This document shows, piece after piece, positions 55,460 through 64,000 of a stretch of DNA of 64,000 bases. The translations under genes and the position numbers were made by a program. The stretch spans positions 109,830,807-109,894,806 of the forward strand of contig NC_088910.1 in assembly GCF_963576675.1 (NCBI RefSeq), written 5' to 3'. Each line of letters starts with the position of its first letter. Position 1 is the first letter of the stretch. Source of the DNA: Euphorbia lathyris (Eukaryota > Streptophyta > Magnoliopsida > Malpighiales > Euphorbiaceae). Below the pieces are notes generated by a model. The model saw nothing but the letters and a program-made list of their open reading frames with translations. It made no database searches and had not been told where the DNA came from.

Positions 55460-56866
55460 TGTTGGTCCCTGGTAATTAGTTCCAAAGGGGGGTTAGGAAC
55501 TAATATAACTTTTTCGAGGTTTTAATTAAGCTGACTGGATGTTATTTTGAGAGTTTATTAACTCAGCCTTTGGTCAGCTTGGTGAGATAGATCACAGGAC
55601 AGCTTTAGTCAGATGTTGACCAAAGTTGTTTCCTTGAGAGTTAGGGATTGACACTCTTGGAGGTCAGCTTCTAACTCAGCACCACTTGCTTACTCAGGAT
55701 CAGCTTAGGCAATTTATATGCTGAGTAAATAAAGCAAACAACACATGCAGTTATAAGAGAGAGTTTAGAAATTACTCAGTATATCTTATCCTGGTTCGGC
55801 CTCTCTGCCTACGTCCAGTCCCCAGAGTCCTCCGGGCTTTTTGAATCCAATACTGAGCTCTTTAAAGGTAGAGCACAAACCAGTTACAAGGCAGTTGAAT
55901 ATGCAAGAGTACCTTCCTCTATTCGTCTACTCAACTCCTACTAAGTGCTACAACCCAGCACCTAGATTTCTCTACCACTAAAATGCTTACAACCAAGAAC
56001 TCAGCTTTACACTCTCAATATTCCTATTGATCACAGACTTGTTCTTTTTGACTAAAGAACACTTTAGATGATTACAAATCAATCTAGCATTTACACATAG
56101 AATAGAAAAGTCGGTGTAAGATACTTTTTGTATTTGAGTGCTTTTGAAACTTTCTCTCTTGTATTTCTCTTACAATGCTTCAGTGAATATCCAAGTTTTT
56201 CGATTGTCCTTTTATAGAAGGAAATCTGTAGATTTGATCGTTTTGAAATGTCTTAACCGTTAACATCAAAACGGCACTTTTGGGGAACAATTTCTGGAAA
56301 GCTTCAGACTGCACCTCCATTCCCTTTCTCTGTTTTCTTCAGGCGTCAGGTTTGTCTTCTAGCGTCTGGTTTGTCTGTTTGCGTCAGTTGTCTTTTTCAA
56401 TAATCCATCATCCCATGACTCTTGGAATTAGTCTTTTAGGTGTCTTCGAGGTTCCAATTATTGGTGCAGAAGATTGACAGACTTTGTCTTTTAGTGAACG
56501 GATCCTTCATGCTGTCCTGACTGTTACTCAGCTTCGTTTGTTCTTTTCGAATGTTCAACGTTCATGCTGAGTTCCTTCTAGGTCAGCTCAGTTCTGCTTA
56601 ATCGCTTCTAAGGAAATCTTCAATTGTTAGCCAGCTTCGTTTTGCTTCTGATTTTTTTCTCCACTCAGCTTCCATTCAGTCATGCTGAGTTCCGTTCTGC
56701 TCAGCTTCGTTTGTGCTAACTTTTGTCCTGTCTTTACTTTATATATTTTTGCACTCAATATTAAACAAACATATTAGTACAATTAAATCAAAGCATCTAA
56801 ATTTAATTGCCTCTTAATCATGGATGATTTTGTCAAATCAAAATCTTGTGGAAAGGTGTTTCAACA
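55460..56866 (-). repeat. 3' LTR of Sirevirus 2
   Basis: 1407 bases, TGTTGAAACACC start and GGGACCAACA end on the minus strand, like Sirevirus 1. It interrupts the transposase at 55460; the 5 bases before it (55455-55459) are ACTAA, whose partner lies outside the window. Confidence 0.92.
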
Positions 56867-57270
56867 AACTCCCCCATTTTGATGTTGGCAAAATACATAA
56901 TTACGGAACTCATTTATAAGTTGCCCCATGATTGATATTTTTGATATGACTCCCCCGTAAGGGTTGCATTCATTTTGTCTTAATTTTATTCTAAACCTTC
57001 CAAGATCTAATTTAATTAGACTTGATACATTCGTGTGTACTGACTCAGTTTTGGAAAGATGTTGTCTCTCAGTTTAGTTTTAGTGTTAATGTGTTTAACA
57101 TTTTTGATTTGTTTGTTCAACCTTGATTAGTCAGATCAGGAAGAAAACTGATACTTGTGATATTGGATTTAAACAACAACAACAAAACAAAACATATTAA
57201 CCTAAACAGTAGACAACAAAAACAGGTAGCAGGATATGGTGCCAAGTCTCTAGACACAGACTAGCTAGAT
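56867..57270 (-). other. Polypurine tract region of Sirevirus 2
   Basis: Polypurine tract AAAATGGGGGAGTT (minus strand) at about 56867-56880 against the LTR, with a second G5 tract near 56952. A third lies near 57388 inside ORF3. Otherwise non-coding. Confidence 0.75.
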
Positions 57271-60210
57271 TTACTTCTTCTTTCTTTGAGCTGAGGGATC
57301 AACATGAGCAATGCATTTTCCTTTGCTTCCAGACACAGACACAGTTCCTAAAGGATGAGGCTGAGTTCCTCCTTTACTTGTCTCCCCCGTTTTTCCATCA
57401 TCGGGTTTGTAGAGGAAAGTTTCATTCCGTGCAGCGGAGGAGAGATACTGAGAGTAGCGCTGGAGCCTTTTGGTGCTTTCACCTAAGCCGTCAATGACTG
57501 GCACACTGTCGTCCTGGATATGCCGAGGAATCCTAAGGGAGCTGCTGATCATACTGAGGAGGCATTCATGAGATTTGCTCAGGCAGGTGAGGGAGCTTGT
57601 GATCTGACCAAAAACTTGATGGAACAGCTTGAGCAGAGCAGAATCATAAAACATGCGCTGGCCATTGTTGATTCTCATTGCCTTCATGATAGCTTGTGAA
57701 AAGCTCATGAGTTCTGTGTTGGAGATGGAATCAACATCCATTTGGGCTCGATCAATGTTGAGTAGTCTGACTGCCTCACTCAATTGGTCAATAGTACACT
57801 GGGAAGAGGAGGATACTAGATCACGTTTACTGGTCAGCTCAGTATGAAGTTGGGTAAAACATTTTTGAAGTTCGGCAGAGGTGGCAAACTCAGTATTGCC
57901 GGGTGGACTTAATTTGGTCAGCTCAGTATTCAATTTGGTAAAACAGTCTTGTAATTCAGCAGACGTAACATATTCAGGATTGGCAGGTGTTCTCGAGGTG
58001 GCCAGTTCCGCTGCTAGCTTAACAAAGTAGCTTTGAAGCTCAGTGGAAGTGACATACCCGGGATTGATTTCTGACAGTTGGTGAATTTTGCCTTCAAGCG
58101 AATTCATATGAGTGGCCATTGTAAGCACTAGTTCAGTCAGTTTTGCAATTTGCTCTTGATTTGGTTGCTGAGTTTGAACCGCTGTGATAACGCTAACCAG
58201 ATCCTTAAGCCCTCGAAGTTCATTCAGAAGCTGAGTAATACCTGACAGGTGAGAGGACTCAGCTTGAGTAGATTGGTGACCATCAGCTTGAGTAGGATGG
58301 AAATCTTGAAGCAAGGACTGAGCAGAAGCAATGACCCGTCGGCCAGACTCAGTAGCATTCAAGTATGCAAACTTAGCAGCATTGGACTCAGTGGCTGGTA
58401 CAGAATTTGATGGTGGTGGAGGAGTTGGTTCTCTGCCAGATTGAGTACCTTGATTGGTACCTGGACTTTGATTGATTGGATGAGCTGAATCATCAACATG
58501 TTGTGTTGGAGGTGGAACTTGATTCGATAAGTTACTCTTCTCAGCTTGAAGAGGTGAAGTGGAAACAGGAAGTGTGTCACTTTGAGCAGCTTGAGTTGGA
58601 TTTACAGGGTTTTTGGCTTGTTCCTCATCCTGAGTAACAGAGGCTTGCTTTTCCACTGGATTCTCTGGTGGTGACTCAGTTTCATGGGAGAAGTACTGGA
58701 AATGGATTGTAGAGAGGTCTGTTTCAGGCTCATCAATGGGAAAGTCGTCCATGAGATCAATTTGCTTTTGCGCTTTCTTTTTGAGTCTTCGTCGTGTCTC
58801 AGCTCTTGGTGGTGAATGGGCAGTTCGAATACCGTCACTGGACTCAGTAGCAACTGTCTCCTCTTCTACAGGTTGCTCAACAGGACCCTCAACAACATTA
58901 CTTTCTTTCTTTCTCTGCTCAGCATCATCCTGAGATGCTTCAATATTGGGGTTTTCTTCCTGCTCAGTATTAACTTCTTGGTGCTCAACATGTTGCTCAG
59001 TCTCTTCCACAGCTTCCTTTTCTTGGTCAGTTCCATGACCTTCAGGTTGATTAGAGGCTAGTGGGACAACTTCTACTATCTTTAAGGAGTTACCCTTTTT
59101 CTTTTTCTTTAAAGGGGTTTCTGGAGTTTCTTCGTTCTCATCCTCAGGCTCTTCTTGCCTCTTTCTTTTCTCAGCTTGCTCCTTAGCCTTGTCAGCTTTA
59201 GCTTTCTCTCTTGATGAAAGCCTTACTTTCTTTGGGACAGCATGAATGTCTTTGGAGCAGGTTTCTACAGCCTTCCTCTTCTTTCTTCTCTCAGGCTGAG
59301 CTGTCTCTGGTGACTCAGCACGAGCCTCAACATCTTTTGCAGGCTCAGCTTCAGGCTCAATTTCTTGTTGCTCATCTTCTTCATCTTCCTCAGCCTCTCC
59401 ATCTCCTTCATAACCCTTCAAGGGTTGATTATACAATAGTCCATCCAGCAGGACTGCAGTGATTTCACTTCCCAATGTGCTTGTCTTATTCACCGTCTCT
59501 ATTTGCTTGTCCTGTATAATTTTTGTAATGATTGAGCCCAAGCGGAGTTTCTTACCACTTCGTTGAAACACTCCAACTAGAAAGACAGGAAGATTGAACG
59601 GAGTGCAGGTCAACATGTGCCAGATGAAGCACTGTTCGAAGTTTGATGCGGATGAAGCTGAGCTGAGTTTGGGAAAGATAAAGTTGGTCAGCATGAAGTG
59701 GACCATCTTTTGTGCGTTACCCATACAGGTGCTGGGTATTTCCCCCTTATGATCTTTGGGTTTACAGAACCCCTTTAGCTTATCAGATGTGGCTTTTGGT
59801 ATTTTCTCTTTTGTCGTTCTAAATTGAATTCCTTCGTCTGGTAAGTCTAGCAATGTGGCTAGATAGGCAGGGGTTACGACAACTTTTTGACCTTTAATAG
59901 TGGTCTCCAGATAGTCAGAGTCATATGCATCAACATGTAGATTCGAGTAGAATTCCCGTACTAACCTGGGATAGGTTGTTCCTGAAAGAGAGAAGAGACC
60001 TTTCCATTTGTTCTTCTCGATCCATTCGCAGAATGGTTTCTCAGACGAGACGAAACTTGGAGAAAACCATCGGCACTTTAAAACCTCCAGATTATTGACC
60101 TTGGAGTGTACCTTGATCATTTTCCTTTCTATTTCCGTTGAAGGACCCGCGAGGTCAGTGGGTTTATCTGTGGTTTGAGTTTTAGGAGTTTTGTTTTTGC
60201 CGGGAGCCAT
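57271..60210 (-). CDS. Sirevirus ORF3, 979 aa
   Basis: Intact extra ORF between pol and 3' LTR. Residues ~30-265 match the conserved N-terminal domain of the ORF at 24650-26275. Residues ~270-480 are Glu/Lys-rich with Arg-Lys-Lys clusters that could be nuclear signals; ~480-660 is Pro/Gln/Ser-rich. Residues ~715-798 are three tandem repeats of about 28 residues, each with Thr-Ser-x-Glu-Leu-Gln-x-Cys/Tyr-Phe. A C-terminal helical domain (~800-940) is shared with the fragment at 37790-38369. It ends near a Gly-Lys-Thr-Gly-Glu motif. No signal peptide or transmembrane helix, so not an obvious envelope protein. Function unknown. Confidence 0.83.
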   Translation of the reverse strand: MAPGKNKTPKTQTTDKPTDLAGPSTEIERKMIKVHSKVNNLEVLKCRWFSPSFVSSEKPFCEWIEKNKWKGLFSLSGTTYPRLVREFYSNLHVDAYDSDYLETTIKGQKVVVTPAYLATLLDLPDEGIQFRTTKEKIPKATSDKLKGFCKPKDHKGEIPSTCMGNAQKMVHFMLTNFIFPKLSSASSASNFEQCFIWHMLTCTPFNLPVFLVGVFQRSGKKLRLGSIITKIIQDKQIETVNKTSTLGSEITAVLLDGLLYNQPLKGYEGDGEAEEDEEDEQQEIEPEAEPAKDVEARAESPETAQPERRKKRKAVETCSKDIHAVPKKVRLSSREKAKADKAKEQAEKRKRQEEPEDENEETPETPLKKKKKGNSLKIVEVVPLASNQPEGHGTDQEKEAVEETEQHVEHQEVNTEQEENPNIEASQDDAEQRKKESNVVEGPVEQPVEEETVATESSDGIRTAHSPPRAETRRRLKKKAQKQIDLMDDFPIDEPETDLSTIHFQYFSHETESPPENPVEKQASVTQDEEQAKNPVNPTQAAQSDTLPVSTSPLQAEKSNLSNQVPPPTQHVDDSAHPINQSPGTNQGTQSGREPTPPPPSNSVPATESNAAKFAYLNATESGRRVIASAQSLLQDFHPTQADGHQSTQAESSHLSGITQLLNELRGLKDLVSVITAVQTQQPNQEQIAKLTELVLTMATHMNSLEGKIHQLSEINPGYVTSTELQSYFVKLAAELATSRTPANPEYVTSAELQDCFTKLNTELTKLSPPGNTEFATSAELQKCFTQLHTELTSKRDLVSSSSQCTIDQLSEAVRLLNIDRAQMDVDSISNTELMSFSQAIMKAMRINNGQRMFYDSALLKLFHQVFGQITSSLTCLSKSHECLLSMISSSLRIPRHIQDDSVPVIDGLGESTKRLQRYSQYLSSAARNETFLYKPDDGKTGETSKGGTQPHPLGTVSVSGSKGKCIAHVDPSAQRKKK

Positions 60211-60813
60211 TTTTGAAGATTTTGAAGTTCTTAGAGAGAAAGAAATTCGATTTCAGGAGATTACAGTCATAGTGAATGAAGAGTGGGGATTCTTCCACTT
60301 TATATAAATCTACGACGGCCCTTAATCATTAACTAGCCGTTTTTACCTAGGGACGTTCAACCGACAAAAATTCTGTCAATTATGACATCTTCGGCGCATG
60401 AGATTTGTAATTAATGTGCGTCTTCCCAAGGTGCCAGAGGTTACACGTGTAGGTTCTCTTTACGCGAGTGGGTTTTTTCTAGGTTTTGCTAGAATTCGAA
60501 GCATCCACGATATTTATTGCCTAACTTTTCAGAAATAATTTGCTTATCACTAATTGACTCAACATACATTACTCACTCAGTATGTGTATTTACTCAGCAT
60601 GGGGTGATTACTCAATATGTTTATCTACTCAGCATAGGATGTTTACTCAGCTTTTATGTCTACTCAGTATCATTACTCAATATATATGTTAATCCAGCAT
60701 AGTGTGGCTTTTTCATTTTCAAGCTTAGTAAGGAGTAGATATTTTACTCAACATGACATTTGCACAATTATTCAAAGTTCCACTTAAATGGCAATTGTTC
60801 AATACAGATTCAG
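60211..60813 (-). other. Pol-ORF3 spacer of Sirevirus 2
   Basis: About 600 bases with dense ACTCAGCAT/ACTCAGTAT short repeats between pol and ORF3, paralleling 26276-26820. A TATATAAA-like box (reverse complement, near 60300) lies about 90 bases upstream of the ORF3 ATG and could be a dedicated ORF3 promoter. Confidence 0.5.
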
Positions 60814-63585
60814 TTAGAGTGGATTTGACATACCAATTGCTTCCCTTAGTGTGTTGAATTGTTCTCATACCAAGGGCTTTATGAAGATATCTGCAAGCTG
60901 ATCATTTGTTGGTACGTAGGTCAGCTTAATCTCATCTTTTAGTACATGGTCTCTGATGAAGTGATGCCTTATGCTAACATGCTTCATCCTGCTGTGTTGG
61001 ACTGGATTCTTAGATAGATCAATGGCACTTTTGTTGTCACATTTGATCTCTATTGTCTTTGATTTGACTCCGTAATCCTCAAGTTGTTGCTTTATCCATA
61101 GGACTTGTGCAACACAGCTTCCAGCAGCCACGTACTCAGCTTCAGTTGTAGACAAAGCTACGGATGATTGCTTCTTGCTGAACCAAGATACTAGGCAGCT
61201 TCCAAGGAAGTGACATCCTCCTGAAGTACTCTTCCGTTCTAGCTTGTCTCGTCCATAGTCAGCATCAGTATATCCAATGAGTGTGAAGTCATTTGAGGTT
61301 GGATACCATAGACCTGCATCAACTGAGCTTTGCAAGTATCTAAAAATTATTTTTACAGCAGTTAGATGAGATTCCCTGGGGTCAGCTTGATATCTAGCAC
61401 AATAGCATACTGAGTATTGAATGTCTGGTCTACCGGCAGTGAGATAGAGTAAAGAACCTATCATACCTCGATAGAGTTTACTATCAACTAACTTACTCTT
61501 CTCATCTTTGCATAGGACCGTATCAGTACCCATGGGGGTTGATATCGGTTTGCAATCTACCATGCTGAATTTCTTTAACATTTCCTTGGTGTACTTAGAC
61601 TGACTTATGAACATGCCATTCGTTCCTTGCTTGATTTGAAGTCCAAGGAAGAAGTTGAGTTCACCCATCATGGACATTTCGAACTCAGTTTGCATTTGTT
61701 GGCTAAATTCTTTGCACAAGGATTCGTCAGTAGCACCAAAAATTATATCATCAACATATATTTGTGCAAGTAGGGTATGTTTACCCTTTTTCTTAATGAA
61801 CAAGGTTGTGTCAGCTTTTCCCCTGACATAGTTCCTGGTCAGTAGAAAGTTTGTCAACCTCTCATACCAAGCTCTTGGAGCTTGCTTTAGGCCGTACAGG
61901 GCCTTTTTGAGTTTATAAACGTGATTTGGAAATTTTGGATCTTCAAATCCAGGAGGTTAATTAACATATACCTCTTCGTTTATAAGGCCATTAAGAAACA
62001 CACTTTTTACATCCATTTGGTATAGTTTAAAATTCATGTAACTAGCATAGGCACACAATATACGTATAGCTTCTAATCTAGCAACAGGAGCAAATGTTTC
62101 TCCATAGTCTATACCCTCTTGCTGACTATAGCCTTGGGCTACAAGTTGAGCTTTGTTTCTAATCACATTTCCATGCTCATCTAGCTTATTTCTAAAGACC
62201 CATTTAGTACATATGGGCTTTTGATTCCTAGGTTTAGGTACTAAATCCCATACCTCATTTCTGGTGAATTGGTCAAGCTCTTCTTGCATAGCATTGATCC
62301 AATACTCATCTTGCTCAGCATCAGCAAAGTTCTTTGGCTCATGTATTGAGACGAATGCAACATTGCTGAGGTATTTTCTAAGTTGATCTCTGGTCATTAA
62401 TTTGTTGTTGGCGGCATCAAGAATGGCTTGTTCTGTATGTCCTCTTGGGATCTTTATTTCCTTGGGTAGTGTTGAGTCGTTTGGAAGAGGTGTTTCTACA
62501 ATCTCTACAGGAATAGATTGGTCAGCAAATGATATTTCAATTTCTTGCTTACCTTGAGTCAGCTCCTGTATAGATGACACAGAGGCTTCTGGTTGATCAG
62601 CGGAAGCTGAGCCTGGTTCATCTTCTTCAGGCTGAGCTGACTTACCTGTAGGGTCAGTTTCATCGAACTCAACGTGTACAGACTCTTCTACAACCTGAGT
62701 TCTTTTATTAAATACTCTATATGTTTTACTGTTTGTTGAGTACCCTAAAAAGATCGCCTCGTCAGCTTTAGCATCAAATTTAGCAAGGTTGTCTTTTGTA
62801 TTGAGTATAAAACATTTACACCCAAAGGCACGAAAGTATCCAATGTTGGGCTTTCGACCTTTCCAAAGTTCGTATGGGGTTTTCTTAAGTACAGGTCTAA
62901 CTAGAGCCCTATTCAGTATGTAACATGCCGTATGAACAGTTTCACCCCAGAAGTACTTTGGAAGCCTATTTTCACTCAGCATTGTCCTAGCTATTTCGAC
63001 AATGGTTCTGTTTTTCCTTTTAACGACCCCATTTTGTTGAGGTGTTCTAGGAGCAGAGAAGTTGTGGTCAATACCACTGGTTTCACAGAATTCATCAAAC
63101 TGTTGGTTTTTGAATTCTCCACCATTGTCGCTTCTAATGTGAGCTACTCTTAGGTCTTTGTCATTTTCAAGCTTTTTAATCAGTGTGGTAAACATCTCAA
63201 AAGTTTCATCCTTGCTGTTCAGCAAGATGATCCAAGTGTACCGAGAGAAATCATCTACAATAACCAAGGAGAATTTCTTACCTCCCAAGCTGAGTGGCTG
63301 GATGGGTCCGAAAAGATCCAAGTGTAGTAATTCCAATGGTCTTTTGGTTGAGACAATATTTTTGCTATGAAATGACTTTTTAGTTTGTTTGCCTTGCTGA
63401 CAAGCTTTACACAGTTGATCTTTTTCAAACTTTAATTTGGGTAATCCCTCAACTAATTGCTTTCTAGCTAATTTGGCAAGAAGGTCCATGCTGACATGCC
63501 CAAGTCTTCTATGCCATAGCCAGGAGTTGTCCTCTTTAAACACTAAGCATATGTTTTTAGAAAACTGTTTTTCTAAGTTTAACAT
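60814..63585 (-). pseudogene. pol: Copia pol (integrase-RT-RNase H), 5'-interrupted with two nonsense codons
   Basis: One frame from the insertion at 63585 to TAA at 60814, interrupted by TAA at 61957-61959 (in Tyr-Val-Asn-Gln-Pro-Pro-Gly of RT) and TGA at 60865-60867 (after Lys-Pro-Leu at the RNase H end; CGA to TGA fits CpG deamination). It starts at Met-Leu-Asn-Leu, just before the GAG-pre-integrase region; protease and gag are displaced. Integrase (Ser-Asp-Asn-Gly-Gly-Glu-Phe), RT YVDD and RNase H (Tyr-Thr-Asp-Ala-Asp, Ser-Thr-Thr-Glu-Ala-Glu-Tyr) are recognisable. Confidence 0.92.
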
Positions 63586-64000
63586 TGATAACTTGCCGGA
63601 TCCGATTTGATATTCTCTGCCAGAGTTACCTGCAAAACAGAACCGGAGACAGGATCTCCGGGAAAACTCTCCGACGATCAAGTCAGTTTTTGTAAGAAGG
63701 TTGGTAATTTGACAATAGTATTGCGGGGAAAATTGTGAGCGTACCTTTTTCCCTCGTTCTTAAGGCCTTTTATAGGTTTTTTTTTAGGTAACCGCCGAGG
63801 GCGGTTACTCCTTAGTGGGCCACGTTCTGAGGGCGGTTCCCCCTTTTTAGGCCATGTCCCTTTCGTGGCTTTCATGGCAACGAACGTGGTTCTGAGTGGG
63901 AGTCTTGATGCTCCGTTTAGGAATTCGGGGCGGTTACTCGCTTCACCCGTTTCCGCTTATTCGGGTCCCATTCGGGGCGGTTACTCGCTGCGCCCGCTTC
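63586..64000 (-). mobile_element. LTR of another retrotransposon (3' or solo LTR), running off the window
   Basis: At 63586 homology to Copia pol stops and a sequence beginning TGATAACTTGCC (LTR end ...GGCAAGTTATCA on the minus strand) starts. It has a TATAAAAGG box (reverse complement, near 63766) with a transcript-like region towards 63586, and a GC-rich upstream part with repeated GGGCGGTTACTC units (about 63801, 63928, 63975). Its 3' end abuts pol with no primer site, so it is a 3' LTR or solo LTR. Probably Gypsy-type. Confidence 0.65.

Larger units (their letters stand above)
55460..63585 (-). mobile_element. Sirevirus-type Copia LTR retrotransposon 2 (partial in window)
   Basis: Minus strand: 3' LTR 55460-56866, polypurine tracts, ORF3 57271-60210, spacer, pol 60814-63585. 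Gag and the 5' LTR would lie right of a second element inserted at 63586. Related to Sirevirus 1 but a different family: LTR and ORF3 are only partly alike. Confidence 0.9.

Overview
The window is AT-rich nuclear DNA of a eudicot plant. Split genes with GT/AG introns, plant transposon families, a plastid DNA insertion and an endogenous plant pararetrovirus all point that way; I cannot name the species. It is mostly nested and decayed mobile DNA. The only host gene that looks functional is a polygalacturonase at 46535-48718.

Layout. (1) 1-17348 is an endogenous caulimovirid (plant pararetrovirus) locus. Two partial minus-strand copies (A, 1-3300; B, 3301-7980) meet a plus-strand copy (C, 7983-17348) head to head. 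Copy C is longer than one genome. It carries eight intact ORFs between two copies of the promoter/intergenic region, and its internal repeat gives a unit length of about 8.32 kb. ORF order is two small ORFs, movement protein, two small coiled-coil ORFs, capsid, protease-RT-RNase H, transactivator. (2) 17349-19912 holds unassigned sequence, a long-TIR MITE (18867-19430) and an LTR remnant. (3) 19913-33503 is a CACTA transposon with a 3-bp target duplication. It has captured intron-containing fragments of the vacuolar H+-ATPase subunit A gene, and was later hit by a 10.3-kb Sirevirus-type Copia element (22797-33119, 5-bp target duplication). (4) 33504-38650 is a patchwork: a tandem duplication broken by the CACTA insertion, chimeric plastid DNA, a decayed second caulimovirid polymerase, a Copia fragment, an LTR-like repeat and a Sirevirus ORF3 fragment. 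(5) 38657-52530 contains two direct copies of a polygalacturonase segment, the first a pseudogene and the second apparently intact. Each is followed by a Mutator-like non-autonomous element; the second of these is swollen by a tandem array of about 505-bp units. (6) 52545-55459 is a Mutator-like element with a FAR1-type, four-exon transposase, cut by (7) a second Sirevirus (55460-63585), which is itself interrupted at 63586 by a GC-rich LTR running off the window.

How the parts fit. The caulimovirid ORFs overlap or nearly touch, as in viruses that translate a polycistronic RNA with help from the transactivator. The three viral copies are almost identical, so the locus is young. The main differences seen in copy A include two CpG-to-TpG changes, one of them a stop in RT. 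Both Sireviruses carry, between pol and the 3' LTR, an extra sense-strand ORF (541 and 979 codons) whose N-terminal half is conserved between them, and both show repeated polypurine tracts. All assignments are from reading the sequence; no database search was run.
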